This document shows positions 54,963 through 63,592 of a DNA stretch of 64,000 nt, in pieces. The position numbers and the translations under genes were made by a program. Position 1 is the stretch's first letter, and each line of letters opens with the position of its first letter. Under the pieces are notes generated by a model. It was not told the origin of the DNA and did no database searches. It saw only the letters and a program-made list of their open reading frames with translations. Source of the stretch: Geitlerinema sp. BBD 1991-9 (GTDB lineage Bacteria; Cyanobacteriota; Cyanobacteriia; Cyanobacteriales; Geitlerinemataceae); the NCBI GenBank assembly GCA_001657325.1, contig LWRO01000009.1:1-64000 (forward strand), written 5' to 3'.

Positions 54963-56117
54963 ATGACACCTCAATTACCTTTGGCTTGGTTGCAGTTGAC
55001 TCGAGAGAAAACGCGGCTTATGACTGCCATTGCAGGGATTGCATTTGCCGATATTCTCATGTTCGTTCAAGTCGGGTTTCAAAATGCATTGTACGATAGC
55101 GCTCTCGGACCGCACAACAGCATTAATGGGGAGTTAGTTTTAGTTAATTCCACCTATCAAACGATTTTTTCAATGAAGAATTTTTCTCGGCGACAGTTGT
55201 ATCGCGTTCGATCGATCGAGGGGGTTCGATCGGTAAGTCCCGTTTATATCGGTTCTGCGGATTGGAAAAATCCCGAAAACGGTACGAGTCGATTGATTCT
55301 CGCTTTTGGAGTCGATCCGGTCGAACCGACGTTAAATTTACCGGAAGTCAACGAGAATATCGATCGACTGAAATCGATCGATCTCGTGCTGTTCGATCGA
55401 GCGTCTCGTCCTGAATACGGGCCGATTGCCAATTTATTTCAGAAAGACCCAAATTTAGAAGTTGAAGTTAATGAAGTTCGCCTTAACGTCGTCGAATTAT
55501 TTACATTAGGTGCGACGTTTTCAGCAGAAGGAAATTTAGTGACGAGCGATTTAACATTTTTGAGAATTTTTGACGATCGAGATCCCGACGATATTGAAGT
55601 TGGAGTGATTCAGCTCGAGTCAGATACTGATATTGAACGTGTCAAACAAGAGATCGATCGAATTATTTCGTCTGAAGTCAAAGTTTTAACTCGAGAAGAG
55701 TTTGCCTCGGCAGAGCGGGAGTACTGGGCAAATAGTACCGGAATTGGTTTTATTTTCGATCTCGGAATGTTTGTTGGTTTTATTGTTGGCTTGGTTATTG
55801 TTTATCAAATTTTGTATTCTGATGTGTCCGATCACTTGCCAGAATATGCAACTTTGAAAGCAATGGGATATCGAGATTCGTATTTATTGAAAGTTTTAAT
55901 TCAAGAAGCCATTATTTTGGCAATTTTAGGCTATTTGCCAGGATTAGGGGTTTCTTGGTGGCTGTATGAAATGACTCGAAAATCGACACTGTTGCCCATT
56001 TTTATGACCACTTCTCGTGCAGTTGCAATGCTTTCGATCACAATTTTTATGTGTGCGATTTCAGCAGCAATTGCCGTTCGTAAATTGAGAGAGGCAGATC
56101 CAGCTGATGTATTTTGA
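54963..56117 (+). CDS. DevC-type ABC exporter permease
   Basis: A 384-aa MacB/DevC-like permease. An N-terminal helix (TAIAGIAFADILMFVQVGF) precedes a large periplasmic domain (about residues 45-255), followed by three helices (GMFVGFIVGLVIVYQILYSD, AIILAILGYLPGLGVSWWLY, VAMLSITIFMCAISAAIAV). It works with the DevA ATPase and DevB adaptor. In heterocyst formers DevBCA exports glycolipids; in others related pumps export unknown compounds. Confidence 0.92.
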   Translation: MTPQLPLAWLQLTREKTRLMTAIAGIAFADILMFVQVGFQNALYDSALGPHNSINGELVLVNSTYQTIFSMKNFSRRQLYRVRSIEGVRSVSPVYIGSADWKNPENGTSRLILAFGVDPVEPTLNLPEVNENIDRLKSIDLVLFDRASRPEYGPIANLFQKDPNLEVEVNEVRLNVVELFTLGATFSAEGNLVTSDLTFLRIFDDRDPDDIEVGVIQLESDTDIERVKQEIDRIISSEVKVLTREEFASAEREYWANSTGIGFIFDLGMFVGFIVGLVIVYQILYSDVSDHLPEYATLKAMGYRDSYLLKVLIQEAIILAILGYLPGLGVSWWLYEMTRKSTLLPIFMTTSRAVAMLSITIFMCAISAAIAVRKLREADPADVF

Positions 56118-56163
56118 TGTTGGTCTGTTATCCATGAATTAAAATTGAAAATCGTAAATTTCT

Positions 56164-56871
56164 ATGATTATTGACATTCAAAAACTCAGTTATTCTTTCG
56201 GGCAAGGCAAACTCGAACGAAAAGTTTTATCTGAAATCGACCTGAAGATTCGACCGGGAGAAGTCGCAATTATTAAAGGGCCTTCCGGTTCGGGAAAAAC
56301 CACCTTACTAACGTTGATCGGTGCGTTGAGATCGTTTCGGGAAGGAAGTTTAAAAGTTTTAGGCGATGAGCTTCGCGGTTCGTCTTATTCCGAACGAGTG
56401 CGAATTCGTCGCCAGATCGGTTATATTTTTCAATCTCATAATTTACTGAGCTTTCTGACAGCTCGACAAAATGTTTGGATGTCCCTGCAACTCCATCACG
56501 GGCTGTCAAAACATGAAGTTTTAACGAGAACGAATACAATCTTAAAAAACGTTGGATTGAACGATCGATTAGATGACTACCCCGATAGTTTATCCGTCGG
56601 ACAAAAACAGCGTGTTGCCATCGCCCGGGCGCTCGTCAGCCATCCCAAACTCGTTCTCGCCGACGAACCGACCGCTTCTTTAGACAGTCGATCGGGGCGA
56701 GATGTCGTCGAACTCATGCAGCATCTCGCCCGAGAATTTGGGAGTGCAATTTTAATTGTGACCCACGACGATCGAATTATCGATATTGCCGATCGTGTGT
56801 TGTCTCTCGAAGACGGACGTTTGACGCGGGATGAAAAAAACGGAAAAGATCGAGAATTTCCATCCATTTAA
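56164..56871 (+). CDS. DevA-type ABC exporter ATP-binding protein
   Basis: A 235-aa ATPase with Walker A GPSGSGKTTLLTLIG, a Q-loop (IGYIFQSHNLL), the signature LSVGQKQRVAIARAL, Walker B LVLADEPTASLD and the switch His in VTHDD. It powers the DevC permease encoded just upstream. Confidence 0.95.
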   Translation: MIIDIQKLSYSFGQGKLERKVLSEIDLKIRPGEVAIIKGPSGSGKTTLLTLIGALRSFREGSLKVLGDELRGSSYSERVRIRRQIGYIFQSHNLLSFLTARQNVWMSLQLHHGLSKHEVLTRTNTILKNVGLNDRLDDYPDSLSVGQKQRVAIARALVSHPKLVLADEPTASLDSRSGRDVVELMQHLAREFGSAILIVTHDDRIIDIADRVLSLEDGRLTRDEKNGKDREFPSI

Positions 56872-56874
56872 CCG

Positions 56875-57654
56875 TCAATCTAATAAATCCGGTTCTTCAC
56901 GCACGATTTTGTCATAAAGCGATTGAAAACTAAACCAACCCATATAATGTGTTCCAACTTGGCTGTGGGTTAGTTTGGCAATTTCAGGATCGATCGAAAC
57001 AGGATTTCCCGCTGCTTCTACCAGCAATTGCGACTGACAGCAACGATCCATCGTAATAAACCACCACGCCGCCTCATCGATCGAATGTCCGACAGTGAGT
57101 AAGCCGTGATTGCGGAGAATCGCCGCTTTTCGATCGCCTAAGGTTTCCCCGATGCGCTGTCCTTCACTGAGATCGAGGACGACTCCCGTATAGTCATCGA
57201 AGAGAGCGTGGTCTTGGTAAAACGCACAAGCATCTTGCGTGAGGGGGGCGAGGAGACGACCCAAACTCGACCAAGTTTTTCCGTAAAGCGAGTGGGCGTG
57301 GGCGGCGGCGACGATATCGGGGCGGGCGGTGTGAACTTGCGAGTGAATGGCGAACGCAGCGGCGTTGACGGGGCGATCGCCTTCGACGACTTCACCGCGA
57401 TCGTCGACCAAAATCAAATCGGACACGCGAATCTGTCCGAAATACATTCCAAAGGGATTCACCCAAAATCGATCGAGGAATTCCGGATCTCGGGCTGTGA
57501 TATGTCCGGCGACACCCTCATCGAAACCATAGCGGGCGAACAAGCGAAACGCGGCGGCGAGTCGCTGTTTGCGGTGCAAGCGTTCCTCGGCGATCGTCTC
57601 GAATACGGGCGGTTGGGGAAGGTTCGGTTGATGGGAAATCGGCGTTATCTGCAT
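56875..57654 (-). CDS. Class II aldolase/adducin family protein
   Basis: A 259-aa zinc-dependent aldolase-fold protein. Metal ligands fit the family: AHAHSLYGKTW (two His) and ILRNHGLLTVGHS (third His), with an N-terminal RKQRLAAAFRLFARYGFDEGVAGHITARDPE. Relatives act on fuculose/ribulose phosphates or other hydroxy acids; the substrate is unknown. It is convergent with devA, whose stop is 3 bases away. Confidence 0.9.
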   Translation of the reverse strand: MQITPISHQPNLPQPPVFETIAEERLHRKQRLAAAFRLFARYGFDEGVAGHITARDPEFLDRFWVNPFGMYFGQIRVSDLILVDDRGEVVEGDRPVNAAAFAIHSQVHTARPDIVAAAHAHSLYGKTWSSLGRLLAPLTQDACAFYQDHALFDDYTGVVLDLSEGQRIGETLGDRKAAILRNHGLLTVGHSIDEAAWWFITMDRCCQSQLLVEAAGNPVSIDPEIAKLTHSQVGTHYMGWFSFQSLYDKIVREEPDLLD

Positions 57655-57753
57655 TTCGATCGATCCTTACAATGCTTTAATGTCTGACTGCTTTAATGTC
57701 TGGCCCTACGCAATCGCCAATCGTAAGGCGTAAATCCTCAATCGTAAATTGCC

Positions 57754-58647
57754 ATGAGTGCTATCTTATCCGCCGTTCTCCCTGTCGCGTGTATTGTCTT
57801 CATCGGCTTTTTTGTCGAAAAAACGTTGCATCTCGATCGATCGACGTTATCTCGCTTGACGCTGTTCGTCTTTTCTCCAGCACTCATCGCCGATGCTATT
57901 TATCGAACGCCGCTGACCAAGGAAAACGCGGCTGAACTGTTCGTGGCGTTTACGTTAGTGTACCTGTTGCTGTGTGTTCTTTCCTGGGGATTGGGGAAAG
58001 TTTTCAAATTTCCGTCCGTCGTCCAAAAAAGTGTCATTGCAACCACTTCTTTTCCCAATATGGGAAATATGGGATTGTCCGTGACGTTTTTTGCGTTTGG
58101 CGATGCAGGACTCGATCGAGCGGTGGTGGTTTTGATCGTTTGTAGCGTTCTCGTTTTTTCGACGGGGCCCGCGATTCTCAAGGGGGGTGGCTTATTTAAA
58201 GCGATTGGATTTACGCTGAAACTTCCGCTGATTTGGGCGATGTTATTGGGGGGGGTGCTGCGGTTATTGCCTTTCGATTTGCCGTTCAAACTCGATGAGG
58301 GATTGCACGTTTTAGCGCAAGGAACGATTCCGATGGCATTGTTGCTATTGGGAATGGAAATTGCCAGTGCGAAGTTTCAGTTAACGCTGTACGAAGGGGC
58401 GGCGAGTTTGTTACGGCTTGTCGGTGGTGCGATTGTGGCGTATTTGGTTGCAACGGCGTTGGGATTAACGGGACTCGATTGGCAAGTTTTAATTTTACAG
58501 AGTTCGATGCCTGCGGCGGTGAGTTCGTTTTTGATGGTAAACGAGTTTGGCGGGGACGGCGTGCGGACGGCGAGGGTGGTCATGGTTTCAACATTGATGG
58601 CGTTTGTGACGTTGCCATTGGTGTTGTGGGCTATTTCGTTAAATTAG
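57754..58647 (+). CDS. AEC family transporter (auxin efflux carrier type)
   Basis: A 297-aa membrane protein with about ten hydrophobic segments in two halves. The AEC signatures are FVFSPALIADAIYRTPLT in the first half, TTSFPNMGNMGLSVTFFAFG in the centre (a conserved N-x-GN loop) and QSSMPAAVSSFLMVNEFGGD near the end. The family moves small organic anions or hormones; the substrate cannot be inferred. It is divergent from the aldolase gene; AAATCGTAAATTG-type repeats lie just before the ATG. Confidence 0.9.
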   Translation: MSAILSAVLPVACIVFIGFFVEKTLHLDRSTLSRLTLFVFSPALIADAIYRTPLTKENAAELFVAFTLVYLLLCVLSWGLGKVFKFPSVVQKSVIATTSFPNMGNMGLSVTFFAFGDAGLDRAVVVLIVCSVLVFSTGPAILKGGGLFKAIGFTLKLPLIWAMLLGGVLRLLPFDLPFKLDEGLHVLAQGTIPMALLLLGMEIASAKFQLTLYEGAASLLRLVGGAIVAYLVATALGLTGLDWQVLILQSSMPAAVSSFLMVNEFGGDGVRTARVVMVSTLMAFVTLPLVLWAISLN

Positions 58648-58681
58648 GGTTTTGAAAACTGGAGTACAACAATCGCGTAGG

Positions 58682-58742
58682 GTGCGTTCGCAGGTCACTG
58701 AATTTGGTGGAAGTTCCATCCGTGAAATCCTCGCGAACGCAC
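58682..58742. repeat. Short inverted-repeat element
   Basis: GTGCGTTCGC (58682-58691) is inverted as GCGAACGCAC (58733-58742). Elements with this GGTGCGTTCGC end are common between cyanobacterial genes. Confidence 0.6.
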
Positions 58743-58807
58743 TTCCCCCATCACAACGTCAAGCTTCCTGAATGCTGTATTGGTGTTCTCATTCAAAGCC
58801 TAATGAA

Positions 58808-59179
58808 TTAGAGCGATTTTCGATATTCGCCAATCACTTCTATTTTACCCACAATATTTGCATTGAGTTCTTCGAGTAGATTGGATGGAATCCACCATTC
58901 AGTATGGTGTGACGCACCAACACATTGAATTTTAAAGCGATCCATAAAACTTTTCTTGACTCTGAATTTTGTTACATAGCCGACACCACTATCTCTAATA
59001 TTCCATTTTTTCGCAATTTCTTTGGCATACTCTTCATTGGTGACAGGATAAAAAATGGGTTGACCGGGCAATCTAGGCGGCTACTGTTGATATCCTGACG
59101 CTTTAACCCGTTCTAGCTCTTTTGGCCCGATCGGTCGATATAAAGTTAGTGTTTTATCCATTTGACGAGCTTCACTCAT
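58808..59179 (-). pseudogene. Small conserved protein gene broken by an in-frame TAG
   Basis: On the minus strand from ATG 59179 (or 59161) the frame reads TLTLYRPIGPKELERVKASGYQQ, then TAG (59081-59083), then PPRLPGQPIFYPVTNEEYAKEIAKKWN and onward to the stop at 58808. Both halves look like one family of about 110-120 aa in which LYRP and PPRLPGQPIFYPV belong to the same protein. A single nonsense codon thus splits it. A shorter product starting at TTG 59071 is possible. The family's function is unknown to me. Confidence 0.65.
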
Positions 59180-59200
59180 CAGTTTATAAAAATTCTAGGT

Positions 59201-59782
59201 TCAATCTTCAAAGATTTCGCTTAAGTCGAGAACGAATCCCGGTAATACGGGTTCGCCGGAAACTTGGATGGGGTTTTCGAGGATTTCGACGGGACGATCG
59301 ATCCGATAGATTTCGACAATTTTACGCTGAGGGTCGATGAGCCAACCGAGTTTCGCCCCGTTTTCGACGTATTCTTTCATTTTGGCTTGCACTTGGCTCA
59401 AACTGTCCGAAGGCGAACGCAGTTCGAGGACGAAATCGGGACAAAGAGGAAGAAATTTGTCTCGCTCTTCTCGGGTTAAGGCATTCCAGCGATCGATCGT
59501 CAGCCACGACGCATCGGGCGATCGATTTGCTCCATTGGGAAGTTTGAAGCCACCTGCGGACTCGAAGACTTTCCCAAGTCGAGTTTTTCGGTTCCAAGCT
59601 CTCAGTTGAAAGTTAATCTCCGAGTTTCGATCGCTGGTTGCGCCTCCAGTCGGTGGCATGATGATGAGTTCTCCCGTGGCAGTTCGCTCGAACTGCAAGT
59701 TTGGATTATTTTGACACAAATGCCAAAATTGCTCGTCAGTCAGCTTCAGATTGAGTTCTAACGGAAAAGTTAGAGCAGTCAT
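59201..59782 (-). CDS. Uma2 family protein (DUF820 endonuclease fold)
   Basis: A 193-aa PD-(D/E)xK-fold protein of the very large cyanobacterial Uma2 family. Motifs are TDEQFWHLCQNNPNLQFERTATGELIIMPPTGG, the catalytic-type SPDASWL and FVLELRSPSDSLSQVQAKMKEYVENGAKLGWLIDPQRK. The role of these proteins is unclear; many belong to mobile or repeated gene families. ATG 59782 is preferred; the longer frame to 59917 runs through a palindrome and the end of larC. Confidence 0.9.
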   Translation of the reverse strand: MTALTFPLELNLKLTDEQFWHLCQNNPNLQFERTATGELIIMPPTGGATSDRNSEINFQLRAWNRKTRLGKVFESAGGFKLPNGANRSPDASWLTIDRWNALTREERDKFLPLCPDFVLELRSPSDSLSQVQAKMKEYVENGAKLGWLIDPQRKIVEIYRIDRPVEILENPIQVSGEPVLPGFVLDLSEIFED

Positions 59783-59812
59783 GGCGGTGTAGGAAGCGTT
59801 TATTTTTATGGT

Positions 59813-59855
59813 ATTCAACTGTCGGGGCGCGGCAACCACGCCCCGACAGTTGAAT
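59813..59855. terminator. Perfect 17-bp hairpin between larC and the Uma2 gene
   Basis: ATTCAACTGTCGGGGCG (59813-59829) is exactly inverted at 59839-59855 with a 9-base loop. It lies 8 bases after the larC stop (minus strand). It has no T run, so it could be a transcript-stabilising or attenuating hairpin or a repeat element as well as a terminator. Confidence 0.6.
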
Positions 59856-59862
59856 GTGTGTT

Positions 59863-61092
59863 TTAATTCGCGTTTTGTTCCCACTGCAACAACGCCAAAC
59901 GATAGATGTTTTGCCAACTTAAATCTTGCTGGCGCGCGAGTGTCGCGACATCTTCGTATTCGGGTTGAACGTTGACGATTTTTCCAGTTGTGTCGCGAGC
60001 AATTTTGAGGCGAACCTCACCGTAAGGCAGTTTCACCGATCGAAATTCTCGCGAGAGGATCGATCGATATTGCAAGGTATGGCGAATTCCCAACGTCGTC
60101 GTTTCTCGAAACAACACCGCCTCGCAAGTGTCTCGTTTGTCCGGCGCACACACCACCGTTAACAGCACCCCCGGACGATTTTTCTTCATTCCGACAGGTT
60201 GCGTGAAAACATCCAACGCTCCTACTTCAAAGAGTTTGTCGAAAACATATCCGATCGCTTGAGGGCTGAGATCGTCAATTTGCGTTTCGAGAACGTACAC
60301 GCGATCGACTTGTTGCGGTTGCTCGTCTTCCCCAATCCACAACCGTAGAATATTGGGAATGGGTAAATCTCGCGATCCAGCACCGCGTCCCATTTTTTGC
60401 AACGTCATCGCGGGAGGCGTACCGAACGAATCCACTAACGTCACCGTTAACGCGGCTCCTGTGGGGGTGACGAGTTCTCGATCGATCCCGTTTCCATACA
60501 CGGGAACTTGGCGCATCTCCCACAGCCTCAACACCGCTGGCGAAGGAATGGGAATCTGTCCGTGCGCTGCTTTTACCGTTCCGCCTCCCGTGGGCAGTGG
60601 CGAACAATACAGTCGATCGATTCCCAACCAATCTAACCCCAGACAGGTTCCCACGATATCGACAATGGCATCCGTCGCCCCGACTTCGTGAAAATGCACG
60701 CGATCGAGGGAAACCCCGTGAACGTCGCCCTCCGCCGCCGCTAAACGCCGAAACACCGCCAAACTCCACTTTCGCACGCGATCGGGAATCTCAGCCGCCT
60801 GCAACATCTGCTCGATTTCCGGTAAATAGCGAGTTCCTTCTCCGTGATGGTGGCGGTGGGGGTCGAACGTCGGCGGTTCTCCCTGCACGTTGGGAATATT
60901 GACATATGCCTTCATCGCCTGCTGTCCGTTGCGACGCACCCCCTCGACGCGCAGTTGGTAATCGTCGGCAATTCCCAGCCGATTCAGGTTTTCGGTGAGG
61001 TATTCCACGGGAACGCCTGCATCGATTAACGCCCCCAAACACATATCCCCTGCAATCCCGGTGGGGCAATCTAAATATGCAATTTTGCTCAT
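59863..61092 (-). CDS. larC: Nickel pincer cofactor biosynthesis protein LarC
   Basis: LarC inserts nickel into the pyridinium thiocarboxylate cofactor of lactate racemase and related enzymes. The 409-aa protein has the DUF111 layout: LDCPTGIAGDMCLGALIDAGVP at the start, the His-rich DPHRHHHGEGTRYL, VHFHEVGATDAIVDIVGTCLGLDWL, and a C-terminal part beginning VYVLETQIDDLSPQAIGYVFDKL. In several bacteria larC is split by programmed frameshifting; here it is one continuous frame. LarB and LarE are not adjacent. Confidence 0.93.
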   Translation of the reverse strand: MSKIAYLDCPTGIAGDMCLGALIDAGVPVEYLTENLNRLGIADDYQLRVEGVRRNGQQAMKAYVNIPNVQGEPPTFDPHRHHHGEGTRYLPEIEQMLQAAEIPDRVRKWSLAVFRRLAAAEGDVHGVSLDRVHFHEVGATDAIVDIVGTCLGLDWLGIDRLYCSPLPTGGGTVKAAHGQIPIPSPAVLRLWEMRQVPVYGNGIDRELVTPTGAALTVTLVDSFGTPPAMTLQKMGRGAGSRDLPIPNILRLWIGEDEQPQQVDRVYVLETQIDDLSPQAIGYVFDKLFEVGALDVFTQPVGMKKNRPGVLLTVVCAPDKRDTCEAVLFRETTTLGIRHTLQYRSILSREFRSVKLPYGEVRLKIARDTTGKIVNVQPEYEDVATLARQQDLSWQNIYRLALLQWEQNAN

Positions 61093-61224
61093 GGTGTCCG
61101 AACTTGCGCTGTCTAGGTGAGATTATAGTTTTGTTTGGCTGTCAGGGTTCAGTCGCCCTCAAACGCTCGCATCGCGCACAGCCAACCGTCAACCGTATCG
61201 GTTTCCCCGCACGAACGAATCATT

Positions 61225-61887
61225 ATGGCAACGCTTTACGAAATTCATCCGGAAACACCGCAAGCTCGCCGAATAGAGCAAATCGGGGACGCTCTAGCGA
61301 AGGGTGCGGTGATGTTGTACCCCACCGATACGGTTTACGCCATCGGCTGCGACATCAACGTCAAATCGGCAGTGAAGCGAGTGCGCCAAATCAAGCAACT
61401 CGCCAACGATAAACCTTTAACCTTCCTGTGTTCCTCGTTGTCGAATATTGCTAGTTATGCCAGGGTCTCCGATCCGGCTTATCGGATTATGAAGCGTCTG
61501 ATCCCAGGACCGTTTACCTTTCTGTTACCCGCTACAAAACTCGTTCCGCGCTTGGTGATGGACCCCAAGCGGAAAACCACAGGGATTCGCGTTCCCGATC
61601 GAGCCGTTTGTCTTTCGCTGATCGAAACGCTTGGCAATCCAATTATTTCAACATCGGCGTATCTCCTCAGCGACGACGGGAGTACGCCGATTCCGACGAT
61701 GGCTGTGGGACAAACGCTCGATAAAGCCGAATTGTTCGATCGATGGGACAAACTCGTCGATCTCATTATCGATGACGGTTCGGAACCCGGCTATGAAGTT
61801 TCGACGATTCTCGATTTGACGGAAGACAACCGCCCGAAAATTCTGCGGAAGGGATTGCAGGCGGACTTAGTCGAATCCTCGATCTAA
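61225..61887 (+). CDS. TsaC/Sua5 (YrdC) family protein, threonylcarbamoyl-AMP synthase-like
   Basis: A 220-aa YrdC-domain protein. It shows the substrate pocket LYPTDTVYAIGCDINVKSAVKRVRQIKQLANDKPLTFLC, RLIPGPFTFLLPAT, KTTGIRVPD and NPIISTSAYLLSDDG. Bacterial members form threonylcarbamoyl-AMP for the t6A base in ANN-decoding tRNAs; some paralogues have other or unknown roles. ATG 61225 is favoured over 61135, whose extra residues are not conserved-looking. It is divergent from larC. Confidence 0.88.
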   Translation: MATLYEIHPETPQARRIEQIGDALAKGAVMLYPTDTVYAIGCDINVKSAVKRVRQIKQLANDKPLTFLCSSLSNIASYARVSDPAYRIMKRLIPGPFTFLLPATKLVPRLVMDPKRKTTGIRVPDRAVCLSLIETLGNPIISTSAYLLSDDGSTPIPTMAVGQTLDKAELFDRWDKLVDLIIDDGSEPGYEVSTILDLTEDNRPKILRKGLQADLVESSI

Positions 61888-62229
61888 GGAATTTTACTGT
61901 GCCAGTCGATCGAGTGGTTTCGGTGGCTTCGATCGATTCTCGAACTGTCCACCTCGACGATCTCGATCGTTTCGATCGTTAAATCGGCGCAACCGTTATC
62001 GGATCGGGCTTTGCTCGATCGATAGCACCTCAGACACATCGGCGGGTGACTAGAGCGCTTCCCGAATTGGACTCAGACCAGTCTGAAGGTTGGAATACTG
62101 GCATTTTTTCACCCTGAGCGGTGTTTTCGCGCTTCTAAAGTGAAATTGTGGACGGCGACACAGGCTCAAGCCTCGAAACGGTTCCACAACTTCTTCTTCA
62201 ACACGAGTGCGCTACCTTCAGGCAAGATT
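61888..62229. promoter_or_regulatory. Leader region of hetZ with a 14-bp palindrome
   Basis: About 340 bases without a gene. The first half is dense in GATCGATC-type motifs. A perfect inverted repeat TCAGAC-CA-GTCTGA (62073-62086) lies about 150 bases before the hetZ start and could be a regulator site. A T-run follows at 62104. Confidence 0.45.
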
Positions 62230-63465
62230 ATGAACATCAAACTCGCAACTTCGTTCAACCAGAGCATTGACAACAACTCACAGGGAGGTGTCGAACGGTT
62301 AGTGTCGAGTCCGGTTCCGACCAATGCTGCACCTTCGATCGCTGAAATGCCCCTCGAACCCTTTGCGGAAACTGTCTTACAACACCTACAAGGGGAGCTA
62401 GAAACGTCTTCGCGCAGTGGGAAATCCGTCGCTCGACGCATCGCTGCTGAAGTCGAACGAATTTGTAGCAAGAGCGATCGAATTCAGCGATCGGGCGATA
62501 TCGAAAAGTGGAAATTAACCCTAGTTCGCCATCGCTTGCAAAAAATCGCAGCTTACTACAAACTCGGCTCGAAACGGGGACGTGTCGAACTGCACAGCAA
62601 TCTCAGCGTCATGGTGTACCGCCATATCGCACCGACGCAAGCCAAGTTAGGTTTTCAGGGGCGCTACAACCTCATCGAAGATTTCCTGCAAGGGTTTTAC
62701 ATCGAGGTGTTGCGGGCGTTCCGTCGCGAACACGACGTTCCCGAGGATTACACGCCGCGCAGCCGCGTCGAACTCGCGGAGTACATGGCGTTTACGGAAC
62801 AATATGCCAAACGTCGCATCTCGCTACCGGGACGAAACGCACAACAACTCGTGATTCTCAGAGCGCAGGGATTTGCGAAAGGACAACCGCCAGAAACCTC
62901 GATCGATATGGAGTTAGCAGTCGAATCAGGTAAAACTGAGGAGGACGAAAGCCACAGTCGATCGGCGGCGGTGCGTCAGGTGCGCGAGCAAATGGTAGCG
63001 GAAACCATCGATCCGTCGGAAGCCGTGATGCGCGATCGAGTCATTAAGTCTCTGATTGGTTACTTGAAAGAGCAAGGTCAATCGGATTGCATCGATTATT
63101 TAGTGTTGAAGCTGCAAGACCTATCGGCGCACGAAATCGATGAGATCTTGGGACTATCGGCACGGCAACGGGATTACTTACAACAGCGGTTTAAGTACCA
63201 CGTTGACAAGTTTTCTCGGGCGGGAAACTGGAAGCTGGTGCATCAGTGGCTGGGTGCGGATCTCGATCGCAATTTGGGAATGTCTCCGGCACAGTGGAAA
63301 GAGTTTTTGGAAAAGCTAACCCCTCAGCAACGCAAGTTAATTGCGCTCAAGCAGGCGGGTTTCAGCGAATCCGAAATTTCCACCGAACTCAAGTGTACGC
63401 CCAAACAGGCTCAAAAACGTTGGTCGAAACTTCTCGATTTGGCTTGGCAAGAACGCAATGCTTGA
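62230..63465 (+). CDS. hetZ: HetZ-family regulatory protein
   Basis: A 411-aa protein. The central and C-terminal sequence matches the HetZ family as I know it: FLQGFYIEVLRAFRREHDVPEDY, AEYMAFTEQYAKRRISLPGRNAQQLVILRAQGFAKGQPPET, ETIDPSEAVMRDRVIKSLI, DCIDYLVLKLQDLSAHEIDEILGLSARQRDYLQQRFKYHV, and a final sigma-like LTPQQRKLIALKQAGFSESEIS. The end resembles a region 4 helix-turn-helix, fitting DNA binding. HetZ is an early regulator of heterocyst differentiation; it is also kept in filamentous cyanobacteria that make no heterocysts. GTG 62140 is an alternative start. It lies just left of a CRISPR array without visible relation. Confidence 0.85.
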   Translation: MNIKLATSFNQSIDNNSQGGVERLVSSPVPTNAAPSIAEMPLEPFAETVLQHLQGELETSSRSGKSVARRIAAEVERICSKSDRIQRSGDIEKWKLTLVRHRLQKIAAYYKLGSKRGRVELHSNLSVMVYRHIAPTQAKLGFQGRYNLIEDFLQGFYIEVLRAFRREHDVPEDYTPRSRVELAEYMAFTEQYAKRRISLPGRNAQQLVILRAQGFAKGQPPETSIDMELAVESGKTEEDESHSRSAAVRQVREQMVAETIDPSEAVMRDRVIKSLIGYLKEQGQSDCIDYLVLKLQDLSAHEIDEILGLSARQRDYLQQRFKYHVDKFSRAGNWKLVHQWLGADLDRNLGMSPAQWKEFLEKLTPQQRKLIALKQAGFSESEISTELKCTPKQAQKRWSKLLDLAWQERNA

Positions 63466-63592
63466 TGTAATTTGGGGAAGGCGAGTTTCTCGAATTCGAG
63501 GTCGAAACGTCTTCCCTGTTTTTTTATTTTAATATGTAGATGCTTGAATTTTATACTATAAAATTCAAGTTTTTAAACGCTTGTTTGATAGA

